A stretch of DNA of 64,000 bases from Symbiodinium natans (GCA_905221605.1 CAJNDS010002814.1:205714-269713), one strand, 5' to 3'. Shown: positions 1 through 10,700, counted from the first letter of the stretch. Notes: a model not told the origin generated them from the letters alone. A program made the numbers and translations.

Positions 1-182
1 GGTCCTAAAGAAGGATTCAGACGCTCGAACTTTCCAGCGTTGCATCCGATCGCGGCGCGCCGCCCCAAAGGCCCCGCCTTTGCCAGAAGACAACCCTAAG
101 CCCTAAACCCTAAACCCTGAGCCGTAAACCCTAAACCCTCTCCCCTAAACCCTAAACCCCAAAGCCTAAACCCTAAACCCAG

Positions 183-294
183 GAACTGGGGGAAACTTCG
201 ACCAGCACACAGACAAGGAGGTCTATTTCAGTTTCCCTGTCTCAGCGCGCTACATCCGCTTCGTGGTCTACGCACCCTGGTCCTACTCAGCTGG
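183..294 (+). CDS. Candidate exon, discoidin-like fragment
   Basis: AAACCCAG precedes the exon and GTTTAGGG follows it, so both splice sites lie in telomere-type repeat. The frame with codons from 182 reads through a segment containing ARYIRFVVYAPWSYS. A central Y-I-R-F strand after an aromatic-rich beta strand recalls F5/8-type C (discoidin) or related galactose-binding folds, but only about 37 residues are visible. The frame reaches a stop inside the downstream repeat, as expected for an internal exon. Family assignment is weak; coding potential is good. Confidence 0.5.
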
Positions 295-299
295 GTTTA

Positions 300-1130
300 G
301 GGTTTAGGGTTTAGGGTTTTGGAGTCCTATACTTTAATATTTATTTTTGGTTCCGGTTTCCTATTAGAGCTCCTTATACCTAAAAAGTACTTACTTTCTT
401 TCTAGGGTTTCCTCCAAAGTATGGCTACTTAAAACCCTCAGACGTGAAGCTCCGGTTGAGGGTTCAGGGCCCAGCCTTCTCGTCTTGTGCCCCTTGGAGA
501 CAGGTACTGACGCCCCTCGCCTCTCAACCCTAGACCCTAAACCCCCTGAAGCCTTATGAGCAGTGAAAGCCTAAACCCCGAGATCCCTCAAGTTTAAACC
601 TTGAGAAACCTTCAGGCCCTGAACCCATCCCTGTCAGCTCCTACTTTTGTAAAGAAGCCCTAACCCCAACGACCTGACCCACTTGACCCAAAAATGGCTT
701 CTGCACGTAGTAAGAGGCAAGGGTTTACTGACCCCTCCAACCCTCTACTGAACCCTCACTAAAACCCTCTGCTCAACACTCTGGTACAGCTCTCACACCC
801 TCATTGAACTCTACTTTGCCTGCCAAACTCTATTAAGCCCCCTGCTAAACCCTACTATACCTTCTATTCAACCCTCTGCTAAACCCTCTACCCAACCCAC
901 TAAACTATTCAATTCTATTATGGCCTACTAAACCCTACTAAGCCCCCTACGAAACCCACTAAACCCTCTATTCAAGCCGCTACTCTGCCTTTCACAACAA
1001 AATCCTTCACTGAGCGAAAAACTTCCCTTTGAGGGAATGGGGATGGGAAGTGAGAATCTATGTCGTTAGCCCGAAACCCTAAATCTCGGCATAGAATCTT
1101 GTTGCCGCCGCGCGGCGAGAAGCCTTAAAC
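300..1130. other. Intron-like filler with degenerate CCCTA repeats
   Basis: An AT-richer stretch with many degenerate ACCCTCTACT/CTAAACCCTCT units at about 720-970. No convincing exon is seen. It probably belongs to the intron after the first exon. Confidence 0.4.
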
Positions 1131-1738
1131 CCTAAACCCTAAACCCTAAACCCTAAACCCCAAACCCTAGACCTTAAACCCTAAACCCGAAACCCTAAAC
1201 CCTAAACCCTAACTAAGCCCTTGCTGGGCTCTGGGCCCAAAAGTGTTGCCCCATAGAAAGGCCTGGCATCGTCACATCTCCATGCGCGCCAGCCCGATCC
1301 TTTGCCAGGCATCTGCTTGGGGCTTCCGGGTGTGGGGTTTAGGGTTTAGGGTTTGGGTTTAGGGTTTAGGGTTTTGGGTTTAGAAGGTTAACTAAGGGTT
1401 TGAAGGGCTTGAGGGGTTGGGGTTCAGTGCTTCGGGGGGGTGTTGGGGCTTTTAGCAGGGTTTAGGGGGGGTTTTACGGGGCTTGCAGGGGTTCAGGGGG
1501 CTTAGTTGCCAGCTATTGGGGTGTAGGGTTCAGGGTTGAGGGTTTAGGGGTTAGGGTTTAGGGTTTAGGGTGCTGAGGGTGTCGGGGTTACAGGGGCTTG
1601 GACCAGCTGCATGGCCATGCTTGAAGAATCTCAAGAACCGCACCGCCCTAAACCCGCAACTACCCTAAGACCTAAACCCGAAACCCTGAACCCGAAACCC
1701 GAAACCCGAAACCCTGAACCCGACCCCCTGAAACCTAA

Positions 1739-1913
1739 ACCCTAAACCCTAAACCCTAAACCCTAAACCCTAAACCCTAAACCCTAAACCCTAAACCCTA
1801 AACCCTAAACCCTAAACCCTAAACCCTAAACAAACCCTGACCCCCAGACCCTAAACCCTAAACCCTAAACCCTAAACCCTAAACCCTAAACCCTAAACCC
1901 TAAACCCCCAAGC
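1739..1913 (-). repeat. Long CCCTAAA tract
   Basis: About 22 near-perfect CCCTAAA units, broken once by an imperfect stretch at about 1830-1850. It lies between islands at about 1600-1660 and 1920-1990 that are too short to call as exons with confidence. Confidence 0.95.
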
Positions 1914-2280
1914 CCTTGAAAAAACCAAAGCCTCGGGTGACGCCAGGCAATCGCCTCCTGCGAGATCAGGTCTGGGGCTCCAACACCCCCCCTACGCCTT
2001 AAGAAGCCTAACCCCCTAACCCAAAAGCCCCCTACAAACTCAAGACTCTCTATGCCCAAGAGCCCACAACCCTGAGACCCTCAACCCGAAACCCACACCT
2101 CCACAGGTGCGGAGGCGTAAACCCTGGACCCTGAGCCCCAAGCCCAGAGCCCTGAGCCCGATAAACCCAAAACCCAAAACCCAAAACCCTAAACCCTAAA
2201 CCCTAAACCCTTAAAGTTCTAAGGTTCCGAAGGGAGGCTTTGAAGCCTTGGCGTCGGTTCTTCGGGGCGAGGTGGTTGGG

Positions 2281-2500
2281 AGTGTTGGGTGGGGTTTTAG
2301 GGGTTTTTAGGGGTTTTAGGGGTTTTAGGGGTTTTAGGGGTTTTAGGGGTTTTTAGGGGTTTTAGGGGTTTTAGGGGTTTTAGGGGTTTTAGGGGTTTTA
2401 GGGGTTTTAGGGGTTTTAGGGGTTTTAGGGGTTTTTAGGGGTTTTAGGGGTTTTAGGGGTTTTAGGGGTTTTAGGGGTTTTAGGGGTTTTGGGGGGTTTA
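2281..2500 (+). repeat. Variant array TTTTAGGGG
   Basis: A local array of a 9-base variant (TTTTAGGGG, occasionally with one more T). It differs from the standard 7-mer by one extra T and one extra G in nearly every unit, so it has been expanded or homogenised locally. Confidence 0.9.
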
Positions 2501-2619
2501 TGTTTTTGGGGTTTGGGGTTTTACGGGTTTTGGGGGGTTATGGTTTAGGGGGTTCAGGGGTTTTGGGGGGTTATGGTTCAGGGGGTTTAGGGTTGAGGGA
2601 ACGCCCTGTTGCTGTGCAG

Positions 2620-2731
2620 CAGGATCGATGATGACATGTGGTCAGCATGGTACAACGACAAGGACATCACCAAGACGGTGCAGGGAAATCTCAAAGGCGC
2701 GCGGGCCCTGAGTCTGCCAGGGGATTCATGA
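2620..2731 (+). CDS. Candidate exon, unknown protein
   Basis: A pyrimidine-rich CTGTTGCTGTGCAG acceptor precedes the frame from 2621, which reads RIDDDMWSAWYNDKDITKTV before a stop at 2729-2731. The composition is typical of a soluble protein. The stop may lie beyond an unrecognised donor. No family recognised. Confidence 0.5.
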
Positions 2732-3212
2732 AATCTGGGTTTAGGGTTTAGGGTTTAGGGTAGGGATGATCAGGATGACAGGGAACCCCAAGGCACTAAA
2801 CCCGAACACCCCCGAAACTGAGTCTGGGGAGCGTTGGTCTCCTAGAATGGCCGGGTTTGGGGTTTAGGGTTTAGGGTTTAGGGTGTAGGGACTGTGCCTC
2901 AATTGCCGATGCCACCCCATGACCGTCATGGTGTCGTGGTGGGGAGCGGGGGATTTTAAGGTTTAGGGGATTCTTTTGAACTTCTCTATGGACTGCGATA
3001 GGGTAGCTACAGGGTTTGAGTACGTGATTCAGGGAGTGGGAACTGTTTTTACATGCTCTCCTTTTTTCCGTGCTTGGGGGCGCTGAGTTTGCTGAAGCCT
3101 TGGGTTTAGGGTTTAGGGTTTAGGGTTCAGGGTACTGAGCCCTAATCCCTAAACCCTAAATCCTAAACCGAAACCCTAAACCCCTAAACCCTAAACCCGA
3201 AACCCTGAGCAG

Positions 3213-3271
3213 GCTGGCGAGCGGTCCGACGTCTCAACTTCGAGCTGGTTCCAGGCGGGCGCGCGAACACC
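3213..3271 (+). CDS. Candidate small exon
   Basis: CCCTGAGCAG ends at 3212. The phase-0 frame reads AGERSDVSTSSWFQAGARTP and runs into CCCTAAA repeat. Short, with no family recognised. Confidence 0.35.
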
Positions 3272-3856
3272 CAAACCCTGAAGGCCCGAAATCCCCCAAA
3301 CCCTACAGGCCCTCAATCGCCCAAAGCCCTAAAGGCCCTAAATCCCCGAAACCCCTAAACCTTAAGCTCTCAACCCCTAAACCCTAAACCCTAAGCCCTA
3401 AACCCTAAACCCTAAACCCTAAACCCTAAACCCTAAACCCTAAACCCTAAACCCCTAAACCCTAAACCCTAAACCCCTAAACCCGCAAACCCTTAAACCC
3501 TAAACCATCCCAAAGCCGCACCTAAGTACCAGATTCAGGCCTCTTGTCCTGGGGGGTTTCGGGTTTAGGGTTTAGGGTTGAGGGTTTAGGGTTTAGGGCT
3601 TAGGGTTTAAGGTTTAGGGTTTATTGTTTAGTCTTGCCGTGCGCGTGCGGTGACAGTTTCAGATGCGAGCCCCGATATGTTGCAAGGAGGGTTTGGGGTT
3701 TAGGGTTTCAGGGTTTATGGCTTAGGCTTTGGGGTTTAGTGAGGTTGGCTTTCAGGTTTTCGGTACTTTAGGGTATTTTCGGGTTGAGAGTTTGGGGTTT
3801 GTGGGTCTGCGGTCTAGTTTCGCAAGTAGCCAACCCTCGACCGTAAACCCTCGACC

Positions 3857-3895
<39 letters not shown>

Positions 3896-4070
3896 ACCCT
3901 AAACCCTAAACCCTTATCCCTTGAACCCTCAACCCTAAATGACAGAGCTTCGGGAAGGCATAGGGCTTGGGGGGTTGGGATGTACCCCCTAAACAAGCAG
4001 TCCAGGGTTTAGGGTTTAGGGTTTAGGGTTTAGGGTTTAGGGGGTTTAGGGTTGAGGGTTTAGGGTTTAA

Positions 4071-4132
4071 GGTACCCCCCTATTTGACTGTTTATGAGGG
4101 ACTGTTAGTATAAAGGGGAGCATCCCGAGCTT
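4071..4132. mobile_element. MITE-like family A, partial copy
   Basis: Carries the right half of the family A hairpin: a GGTACCCCCC core followed by GGGACTGTTAGTATAAAGGG. The left arm is missing or decayed. See the fuller copies at 4441-4535, 24093-24177 and 63561-63656. Confidence 0.55.
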
Positions 4133-4440
4133 CGGGTTGAGCCCCAAAGCAAAAAAAACCCTGAACGCCAACGCAAACCGAACCTTGAAAAGACAAGGAT
4201 CCCAAACATTGAAGGACGAAGCACGCACCCTAAACCTCAAACCTTAACAGCACCCTAAACCCTAAACCCGAAACCCTTAACCCTAAACTCTATAAACCCT
4301 AAACCCTGAACCACGGGCCCCAACACTCAGCAAACCAAGCTTTAAACCCTCGAAAGAGCACAGGAACAACCTGGGCCCTAAATCCCAAACCTTGAGTACG
4401 CAAGCGCCTGCACCCCAAAAATCTTCAGACGCAACACTGA

Positions 4441-4535
4441 TGTTCCCCCCTTATACGAACAGTCCTAATCGGGATTATGGTACCCCCCCCCAATTATAAT
4501 TCCTACTACAGACTGTTCGTATGAAAGGGAGCCTC
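4441..4535. mobile_element. MITE-like family A, full copy
   Basis: Terminal arms CCCCTTATACGAACAGTCC and GACTGTTCGTATGAAAGGG are inverted complements with few mismatches, around an inner GGGATTATGGTACCCCC / AATTATAATTCCTA palindrome. About 95 bp, no coding capacity. Non-autonomous, by structure. Confidence 0.65.
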
Positions 4536-4586
4536 CAAACACAACCACTTTAACCCACAAGCCAATCCCTTAGACCCTAAGCCCAG

Positions 4587-4713
4587 GTGCGAAGTTAGCT
4601 GTGGCCGGGAGCGACTACAACAAGGACATGAAGTATGGAGGCCTGTTACTCTTACTGCGGCTGACTATGGTGATGATGTTTCTTCTTGCTATGACGATTG
4701 CTACTACCAGTAG
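4587..4713 (+). CDS. Candidate exon running into a Tyr/Cys repeat
   Basis: Acceptor GCCCAG ends at 4586. The frame from 4588 reads CEVSCGRERLQQGHEVWRPV and then becomes rich in Tyr, Cys and Asp until a stop at 4711-4713. The tract that follows (to about 5270) keeps the same TAY/TGY-like bias but has stops. Another frame from 4601 is also open, so the frame is tentative. Confidence 0.35.
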
Positions 4714-5274
4714 GGTTGTTATTGCTATGGCCGCTCTTCTGGCCCTTGCTAAGATTGCTATGCTTCCTATCATTGGTACGACGAGTCTTGTTAGTACTAC
4801 TATGCTTGTTAGTATGGTTTGTGTTATTTGTGTTTTCCTTTTTCTGATATTTCTACAATGCCTTTACTATTGTGACGTTTATGAGTATCATGGCTGCTCT
4901 GACTATTCCTACATTCATTTATTGCTAGTACCATTTTTATGACTGTTTTTACAATTGTGGTTGGTGCGTGTATTAATGTCATGACTCTTATTGGCTATTC
5001 TATTTTTCAATCTCCACGATTATTACTATTCCAGAATACACGTATTCCTGTTTGTATGATGATTATCGTTACAGTTACCGTGGTTACTATTGTTATTGTT
5101 GCTTTACTATCGCTACTTTTACTATTGTTACGATTACTCTGCTTACTATTTGTCGATTTCCCTTATCGTTGTTCTCAGTGCTCTTGTTTTCGATAGCTTC
5201 ATAATTCCTCTTCTTGTTGTTGGTGCTGTTTTACTCTTGCCATGAATTGTGTTGTTTTTTTGCGGTTCCTATGA
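4714..5274. repeat. Degenerate TACTA/TATTG low-complexity tract
   Basis: Imperfect trinucleotide-like DNA (TAC, TAT, TTG, CTA). The long open frames here are hydrophobic low-complexity products and not credible proteins. It grades into the perfect trinucleotide array at 5275. Confidence 0.6.
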
Positions 5275-5330
5275 CTACTACTACCACTACCACTACCACT
5301 ACCACTACCACTACCACTACCACTACGACG

Positions 5331-5405
<75 letters not shown>
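5275..5405. repeat. (CTA)n/(CTACCA)n microsatellite
   Basis: About 44 trinucleotide units: CTACCA-type repeats, then pure CTA. It is open in several frames on both strands for that reason alone. Confidence 0.97.
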
Positions 5406-5406
<1 letters not shown>

Positions 5407-5753
5407 GGGGTATTGCGCGTATTTGACGCTGTGTCATCCTTCATTTTCCATGTTTTCCCATGTTCTTCCAGAGACGAAAACACTGCTATTTGCAGTGTTT
5501 TCTGCTCATGCATTGAATGCTATGCCACACTCCGCCAATTCCCAACGGCGACGCCCATGAGGGCCTTTCGATTTTTTGTGAGGGTCTTCGGTTTCCCATG
5601 AGGGCCTTTGATTTCCCATGAGGGCCTTGCCCCAATAATTTGTGATTAAAATTGGCTTTGGCTTGGCTTGGCTTGGGGGGGTGGGGGGGGCTTGGGGCTG
5701 GGGGGGGGGTGACCTGGGGTTTTGGGTTTAAGGCTATAGGAGTTTTGGCCTGG

Positions 5754-5945
5754 CACTTCAAGCTTCGGGATTTCTGGTTTTCGGTTTCAGGGTAGACGAG
5801 TTTTGAGCTTGCACTTGAAGCTTCGGGGTTTGGGGTTTAGGGCTTAAGGGTACACGGCTTTTGGGCCTCCACTTGAAGCTTCGGGGTTTAGGGTTTAAGG
5901 GTCCAGGAAATTTGGGCTTCCACTTGAAGCTTCGGGTTTTGGGTT
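5754..5945 (+). repeat. Tandem repeat of about 57 bp, four units
   Basis: Each unit contains CACTTGAAGCTTCGGG (first copy CACTTCAAGCTTCGGG) followed by TTTAGGG-like sequence. Occurrences near 5754, 5812, 5869 and 5922. It abuts the 3' end of the transposase-like frame and may have truncated it. Confidence 0.75.
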
Positions 5946-5951
5946 TTAGGC

Positions 5952-6773
5952 CTATATCTTCTGAAGATGCTGAAAGTGTGGATTCCTGCCTGACACGTAA
6001 AAGCGTTTGAGCGCATGCACATCAACTTCTGTGTCATTCTTGAGAATCCGCTTTCTGTTGTTCGCGAAACCCAGGAGAGACTCCGACTTCAAACAGACAT
6101 CGATCATGTTCCCCAACTTTCTCCTGCCCCATCCAAGAATGCGATTTAGATCCGTGGCTGTCGGTCTCTGGAGCATGCTCTGTCGACTGTAGACCGCGAG
6201 GAACTCGTAGATCTCTGCAGGTGTTGTTCTGCAATGCCGGAAGGGGGAAAACCACACGTAGTTCGTGTACCTGTGGCACTTGGCACAGGATATGAAGCGA
6301 AGACCCGCCTTTGTCCCCCGCTTCGTGTTGCTCGGCTTGACTTGGTCGGACTTGCAGTGGCTGCATGTCTTTGGTCTTTCCATGACACCAGCCTTCAGCA
6401 GCTCTTGGTAGCATTTGTCCTCATCTTTCAGGATCTCACGCTCAGATTCGATGTCTGCCCGCTTCACGCACGGCTGCTGCTTGCGTTTCCGCGCACCGCT
6501 ATACTGCAGCCTGGCAGAAACTTTGCTCTCACCGTCCTTGCGAAGACGACGAAGCCGCCGTTGAGGTTCCGCACGCGCATGCCTTTGCACTTTTTCCTGA
6601 AGCTCCCGGATGAGCCTACCTGCATAGGTAGTGCAAGTCTCCTGCCGGTGGCCCAGCTGCCCACACACACGGCATCTATGTCTGGGCTGCTTCGGCATGG
6701 CTTTCCTTTCGCATTCGAGCATGGAAACAAGCGAAGACAAGTCCGAGATTGCAGCCTTGACCTTACAAGACAT
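5952..6773 (-). pseudogene. Truncated ISXO2/Merlin-like transposase
   Basis: A 273-codon minus-strand frame. Residues 34-47 form a CCHC zinc knuckle (C34, C37, H42, C47). A basic, probably coiled stretch follows (about 53-125). A second zinc ribbon has C137, C140, C163 and C166. After it comes a helical segment of the kind seen in IS1595/ISXO2 and Merlin transposases (KLGNMIDVCLKS). The frame stops just after EVDVHALKRFYVSGRNP, which resembles the segment carrying the first catalytic Asp, so the rest of the DDE domain is absent. The downstream DNA is a tandem repeat. It is antisense to the surrounding exons, fitting an intronic insertion. Family from memory of motifs, not from a search. Confidence 0.6.
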
Positions 6774-6895
6774 GAAATTCCTGTAATTGGCGTCGTCGTT
6801 GGGAAATGAGCGCTCTGCCCAAGAACGCTGCTTTTACCGATGGAAAAGGCACTTCGGACGCAGACGGACGCGGCGTCAAATACGCGCGGAGCGCG

Positions 6896-7281
<386 letters not shown>

Positions 7282-7318
7282 CTCTTTACAAGTTTCAAGC
7301 ACTTAGCACTCTTATTCT

Positions 7319-7699
7319 ATGATTGCTGCTTCCTTCTACTGCTACTACTCCTACGACTCCCAGAAGGGAATGTTGCCTTCTGCTCGAGCTCGTCTTCTGC
7401 CAGGGCAGCTGGACAACAAAGGTAACTCGAAGCGAGTTGTGCGTTCAATGGCCATGGGTGAACCATCAGCAGGAGCTTGTCTGGTCTGGTGTGCCGAGGG
7501 CTGCATGAAGCAAGACCAGGACCACCAGCGTGCGTGGTTGAGGAGCATCGCCGAGAGCCATTGCGCCAGATGCCACTTCTGCAAGAAGGCCCAGAGCTTT
7601 CTAAGGCCGGGGGCTCTGCAAGGGTCTGCAGAGGGTGCTGTGGCACGATGTACCGTCTCATACGAATTCGGTCAATCCTACCCCCAGAAGCAGGGGTAG
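7319..7699 (+). CDS. Hypothetical frame with CxxC pairs
   Basis: About 126 codons between two microsatellites. The part from about 7380 to 7660 has a protein-like composition, including LVWCAEGC and ESHCARCHFCKK, which could bind metal. No start or splice site is certain, and the ends run into repeat. Overlapping frames are shadows or less balanced in composition. Function unknown. Confidence 0.4.
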   Translation: MIAASFYCYYSYDSQKGMLPSARARLLPGQLDNKGNSKRVVRSMAMGEPSAGACLVWCAEGCMKQDQDHQRAWLRSIAESHCARCHFCKKAQSFLRPGALQGSAEGAVARCTVSYEFGQSYPQKQG

Positions 7700-7768
7700 G
7701 TGTAGGTGTAGGTGTAGGTGTAGGTGTAGGTGTAGGTGTAGGTGTAGGTGTAGGTGTAGGTGTAGGTG

Positions 7769-7815
<47 letters not shown>
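7697..7815. repeat. (GTGTAG)n then (GT)n microsatellite
   Basis: About 13 units of the GTGTAG hexamer followed by a GT dinucleotide run. Repeat-encoded frames (Val-Gly, Thr-His, Arg-Cys) are not genes. Confidence 0.97.
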
Positions 7816-7816
<1 letters not shown>

Positions 7817-7955
7817 TTTGTGTTTTTTTGAAGCGCCTGAACAAGAGCATGAGGGCATTCTTGAGTCCCACTCTCCCTAAACCCTAAGCCCTAAACCCTA
7901 AACCCTAAACCCTAAACCCTAAACCCTAAACCCTAAACCCCAAACCCCCCCCCAG

Positions 7956-8059
7956 GTGGCTGAAGGGCAAGAGCGTGACGGTCGTGCTTATCGCAGACTG
8001 GCGTGAGGTGAAACCCATCATGGAGGGGCTCGATGCAGAGCAGCGGCTCGGACGCGGGA
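7956..8059 (+). CDS. Candidate exon, unknown protein
   Basis: Acceptor ACCCCCCCCCAG follows a CCCTAAA tract. The frame from 7957 reads WLKGKSVTVVLIADWREVKP and continues through MEGLDAEQRLGRG. A GT donor is possible at 8060, and a TTTAGGG tract starts at about 8075. The hydrophobic-strand and acidic-helix pattern is protein-like. No family recognised. Confidence 0.6.
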
Positions 8060-8074
8060 GTCGGCGCTCTTCTT

Positions 8075-8155
8075 TTAGGGTTTAGGGTTTAGGGTTTAGG
8101 GTTTAGGGTTTAGGGTTTAGGGTTTAGGGTTTAGGGTTTAGGGTTTAGGGCTGAG
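8075..8155 (+). repeat. TTTAGGG tract after exon
   Basis: About 10 standard units directly downstream of the exon ending near 8059. Together with the CCCTAAA tract at 7871-7945 it frames that exon in the common C-rich/G-rich arrangement. Confidence 0.95.
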
Positions 8156-8269
8156 GGCTTAGGATTTAGGGTAAAGAGCCCCAACAAAGTAGAAACTATT
8201 CTTCCCTATGAGGGTAATCTAGGGATGATGATTTTGTTTTTTTTGGGGGGTTCTTAAGCAAATATGGTA

Positions 8270-8372
8270 GTCTTCCTGCCCTTTTTATAGGCTTGAGGCT
8301 CCCTTTTTTGAATCTTTTAACCAAAAAGGGCACCCTGTTTTATTCCTGGGTTACTCCTGGGTCACCCGAAAC
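8270..8372. mobile_element. MITE-like family C, diverged copy
   Basis: Contains CCCTTTTTATAGG and AAAAAGGGCACCC in inverted relation. Its right end, TTACTCCTGGGTCACC, resembles the ends of copies near 26017 and 60394. It has no coding capacity. Confidence 0.4.
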
Positions 8373-8463
8373 CCTAAGCCCGAAGCCCTAAGCCCTAAAC
8401 CCTAAACCCAAACCCCAAACCCTAAACCCTAAACGCTATTTATTTCTGGGTCGAGGCAAGCAG

Positions 8464-8577
8464 ATGTTCACATGTACATCACGGCCCGATGGGACAAGTC
8501 TTACTTCAATGCGCTGAGTTGGGTTCAAGAACATGCCAGGCACGGACCACACGCAAGCGTTTGCACTTCGATCAGGG
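8464..8577 (+). CDS. Candidate exon with GC donor
   Basis: Acceptor CAAGCAG ends at 8463. The frame reads DVHMYITARWDKSYFNALSW and then VQEHARHGPHASVC. The downstream intron appears to start GCTTAGGG, a GC donor made from a repeat variant. A stop at 8580-8582 falls inside that intron. Strong coding appearance; function unknown. Confidence 0.6.
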
Positions 8578-8737
8578 CTTAGGGCTTAGGGTTTAGGGCT
8601 TAGGGTTTGGGGTTTAGGGTCTGGGGTTTAGGGTTTGGGGTTTAGGGTTTAGGGTTTAGGGTTTAGGGGGCGTTTCAGGGTCTCGGGTGGTGTTCAGGGT
8701 TTGGGGGCCTGGGGGCCTAAACTCTGAGCCAATGCAG

Positions 8738-8849
8738 GGGCAAGCAGATCTCCATGCTTGAGAACTTCTCCCGGCAGAACGTGCAAGAGGTGGTCCGGCG
8801 TCATCTGCCGTGCGGTGGTGGAGAGCTGCAAACGCCATGTCAGCAGTGA
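8738..8849 (+). CDS. Candidate exon, unknown protein
   Basis: Acceptor CCAATGCAG ends at 8737. The frame from 8739 reads GKQISMLENFSRQNVQEVVR and then RHLPCGGGE, up to a stop at 8847. GT sites within the last third could end the exon earlier. The amphipathic helix pattern is clear. No family recognised. Confidence 0.6.
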
Positions 8850-8996
8850 TTCGGCGAAAGCATGCAGCTTTCGTTTGGGGTTTAGGGTTTAGGGTTTAGG
8901 GTTTGGGGTTTAGGGTTTAGGGTTTAGGGTTTAGGGTTGAGGGTTTAGGGTTTAGGGTTTAGGGTTTAGGGTTTACGGTTACTGACCAGCCCACAG

Positions 8997-9062
8997 AATC
9001 TCTTCCATCCACGACGGAGGTCAGGTCCCTTTTTCCACCGAAAAGAGGTCGCCTCTGAATAG
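8997..9062 (+). CDS. Candidate exon, basic peptide
   Basis: Acceptor CAGCCCACAG ends at 8996. The phase-0 frame reads NLFHPRRRSGPFFHRKEVAS and stops at 9060. A second frame (to 9050s) is also open, so this is moderate evidence. Confidence 0.4.
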   Translation, partial: NLFHPRRRSGPFFHRKEVASE

Positions 9063-9544
9063 CCGAAGCCAATCTGGGCACTCTCTCCCCGACATTTTTA
9101 GAGTTTAGGGTTTAGGGTTTAGGCCCTCAACCCTCAACCCTCAACCCTCAGCCCTCAGCCCTCAACCCTAAACCCTCAACCGTCAAAACCCTGAATCCAA
9201 AACCCTAAGCCCGAAGATTGCCCCAAGAATGCTTCTAAACAATTCTTTCGGGTTTAAGGTTAGGAGTTTAGGGTTAAGGGTTTAGCGTTAAGGGCTTAAG
9301 GTTTAGGGTTTAGTGTTTACGGTTTAGGATGATTGGGGGGGGGGGGGGGTCCGAAGATAGGGGGCACTTTTTTGGGGGCTTCCTATAATAAGGATCATAA
9401 GATTTGGGGGTCTTTTCGGGGTACCCCCTATGTTGGGAAATCGCCATATAGGCCGGGTGTTTCGGGATTTAGAGAGCCTGCCAACCCTCCACCTCTCTAG
9501 GGTTTAGGGTTTAGGGTTTAGGGTTTTGAGTTTAGGGTTTAGGT

Positions 9545-9625
9545 CCCGACAACGCTGCCGAGGACGGGTTTTGTGAAGCCTGGGCCGTTGCCGCCGCTGC
9601 TTTGATGAACCCTAGATGTCCATAA
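9545..9625 (+). CDS. Candidate exon, unknown protein
   Basis: The frame reads PDNAAEDGFCEAWAVAAAAL and MNPRCP before a stop at 9623. It directly follows a TTTAGGG tract ending TTTAGG, which could provide the acceptor AG. No family recognised. Confidence 0.45.
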   Translation, partial: PDNAAEDGFCEAWAVAAAALMNPRCP

Positions 9626-9739
9626 CGCCATGAAACCCTGTAAACCTTTGTAACGCCATTTAGGCTCCAATACCCTTCATAATCCCTTTAAGCCCCACAT
9701 TTCAGCCGCCTTTACCCTGAAGCCTCCTAAGCGCCCGCC

Positions 9740-9790
9740 ATGCCCGCAACTTCCACAACCGGCTCCATTGACGTGGATGGCTATACCCTA
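9740..9790 (+). CDS. Candidate first exon
   Basis: An ATG in the context GCCCGCCATGC, with an in-frame TAA three codons upstream, opens MPATSTTGSIDVDGYT and then enters CCCTAAA repeat. This suits a translation start followed by an intron. No transcript evidence. Confidence 0.4.
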
Positions 9791-9924
9791 AACCCTAAAC
9801 CCTAAACCCGAAACCCTAAACCCAAAACCCAATAGTACCCAGTGTAACTCCTGAGGGTCTGTATGGTTTTCTGGGGCAGCGGAGGCTCATAGGGCTTCTA
9901 GGATCAGGCTTCAAGGGACTCAGG

Positions 9925-9997
9925 GGTTTAGGGTTTAGGGTTTAGGGTTTAGGGTTTAGGGTTTAGGGTTTAGGGTTTAGGGTTTAGGGTTTAGGGT
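9925..9997 (+). repeat. TTTAGGG tract
   Basis: About 10 perfect units immediately before the candidate exon at 9998-10159. Confidence 0.95.
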
Positions 9998-10159
9998 TGA
10001 AGAGACACCCAAAGGCACGCCAATGGCAAGCCCCTGGTCATGTCCTGGTGGCTGTCTTACGGGAACCTGAAGAGCGCGCTGCAAGACCCCGAGATGGCCT
10101 TTATTGTGGAGCAAGCCTTGAAGCAGATGATGAGCCGGAACGAGACCTACGAAGACTGA
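9998..10159 (+). CDS. Candidate last exon, unknown protein
   Basis: In the frame with codons at 10025 the island reads GKPLVMSWWLSYGNLKSALQ, then DPEMAFIVEQALKQMM and a stop at 10157-10159 (after NETYED). The run of helical, amphipathic sequence is strongly protein-like. The longer shadow frame starting 9997 (61 codons) is Arg/Pro-rich and less credible. One of the better exon calls in this part of the window. Confidence 0.65.
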
Positions 10160-10221
10160 GCTCCCAAATATTTAGGGTTTAGGGTTTAGGGTTCAGGGTT
10201 TAGGGCGGCCGGGACCTGTGC

Positions 10222-10350
10222 AGATTGACCCCGATGGCTGCGATTTGGCTGTTTGGTAACTCAATCTAGGGACTCGGCCCCCATGTTGCCTGGGAAGCTC
10301 TCACTCCAATCCGGCTTTGCTGCTGGCTTCTTTTCAAGTGCTGCTGTAGC
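10222..10350 (+). repeat. Diverged duplicate, copy 1
   Basis: Shares an interrupted similarity with 11277-11405, including TTGGCTGTTTGG, ACTCAATCT and a CCAATCCG core, in the same order and orientation. Probably an old segmental duplication. Confidence 0.5.
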
Positions 10351-10474
10351 ATCCCGCATTCTTTTGCCACATCGCACGACAGCGACAAAGCCGGAGACGC
10401 AAGCTTCAGGGCATGCACGTCTCACCCAAACCCTCCGGCCATTCGTGGCGAACCAAACCTCTCCCAGTGTGCAG

Positions 10475-10700
10475 ACGTGCGCAACAGCGCGTCCGCCGAC
10501 GTGTTGGCGGTCTGTTGTCAGTGCCAGGATACCCTGAGAAAGTTCTTGATCACCAGTGTTCAAATCTTTACAGAAAAAGAGCTGAAACTGCAAATCTTCG
10601 ATAGTCCTGGCCCTAGGGCCCCGCCATCGATTGAAGTTTGGCGAACAGTTCGTAAGCTCTGCTGGCAGGCCTGTGCTTCGAGAATCAGACCTGTAAACCC
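10475..10700 (+). CDS. Candidate exon with Cys pair
   Basis: Acceptor CAGTGTGCAG ends at 10474. The frame from 10477 reads DVLAVCCQCQDTLRKFLITS and then VQIFTEKELKLQI, remaining open to 10794, so the exon end is uncertain. A minus-strand 151-codon frame covers the same DNA but lacks splice context. Function unknown. Confidence 0.5.

Noticed and set aside
5199-5513. Long Ser, Thr or Val frames over the CTA microsatellite
   Set aside because: Open on both strands only because the repeat unit is a trinucleotide without stops.
9997-10182. 61-codon Arg/Pro-rich frame
   Set aside because: The frame offset from it (GKPLVMSWWLSYGNL...) has far better composition.
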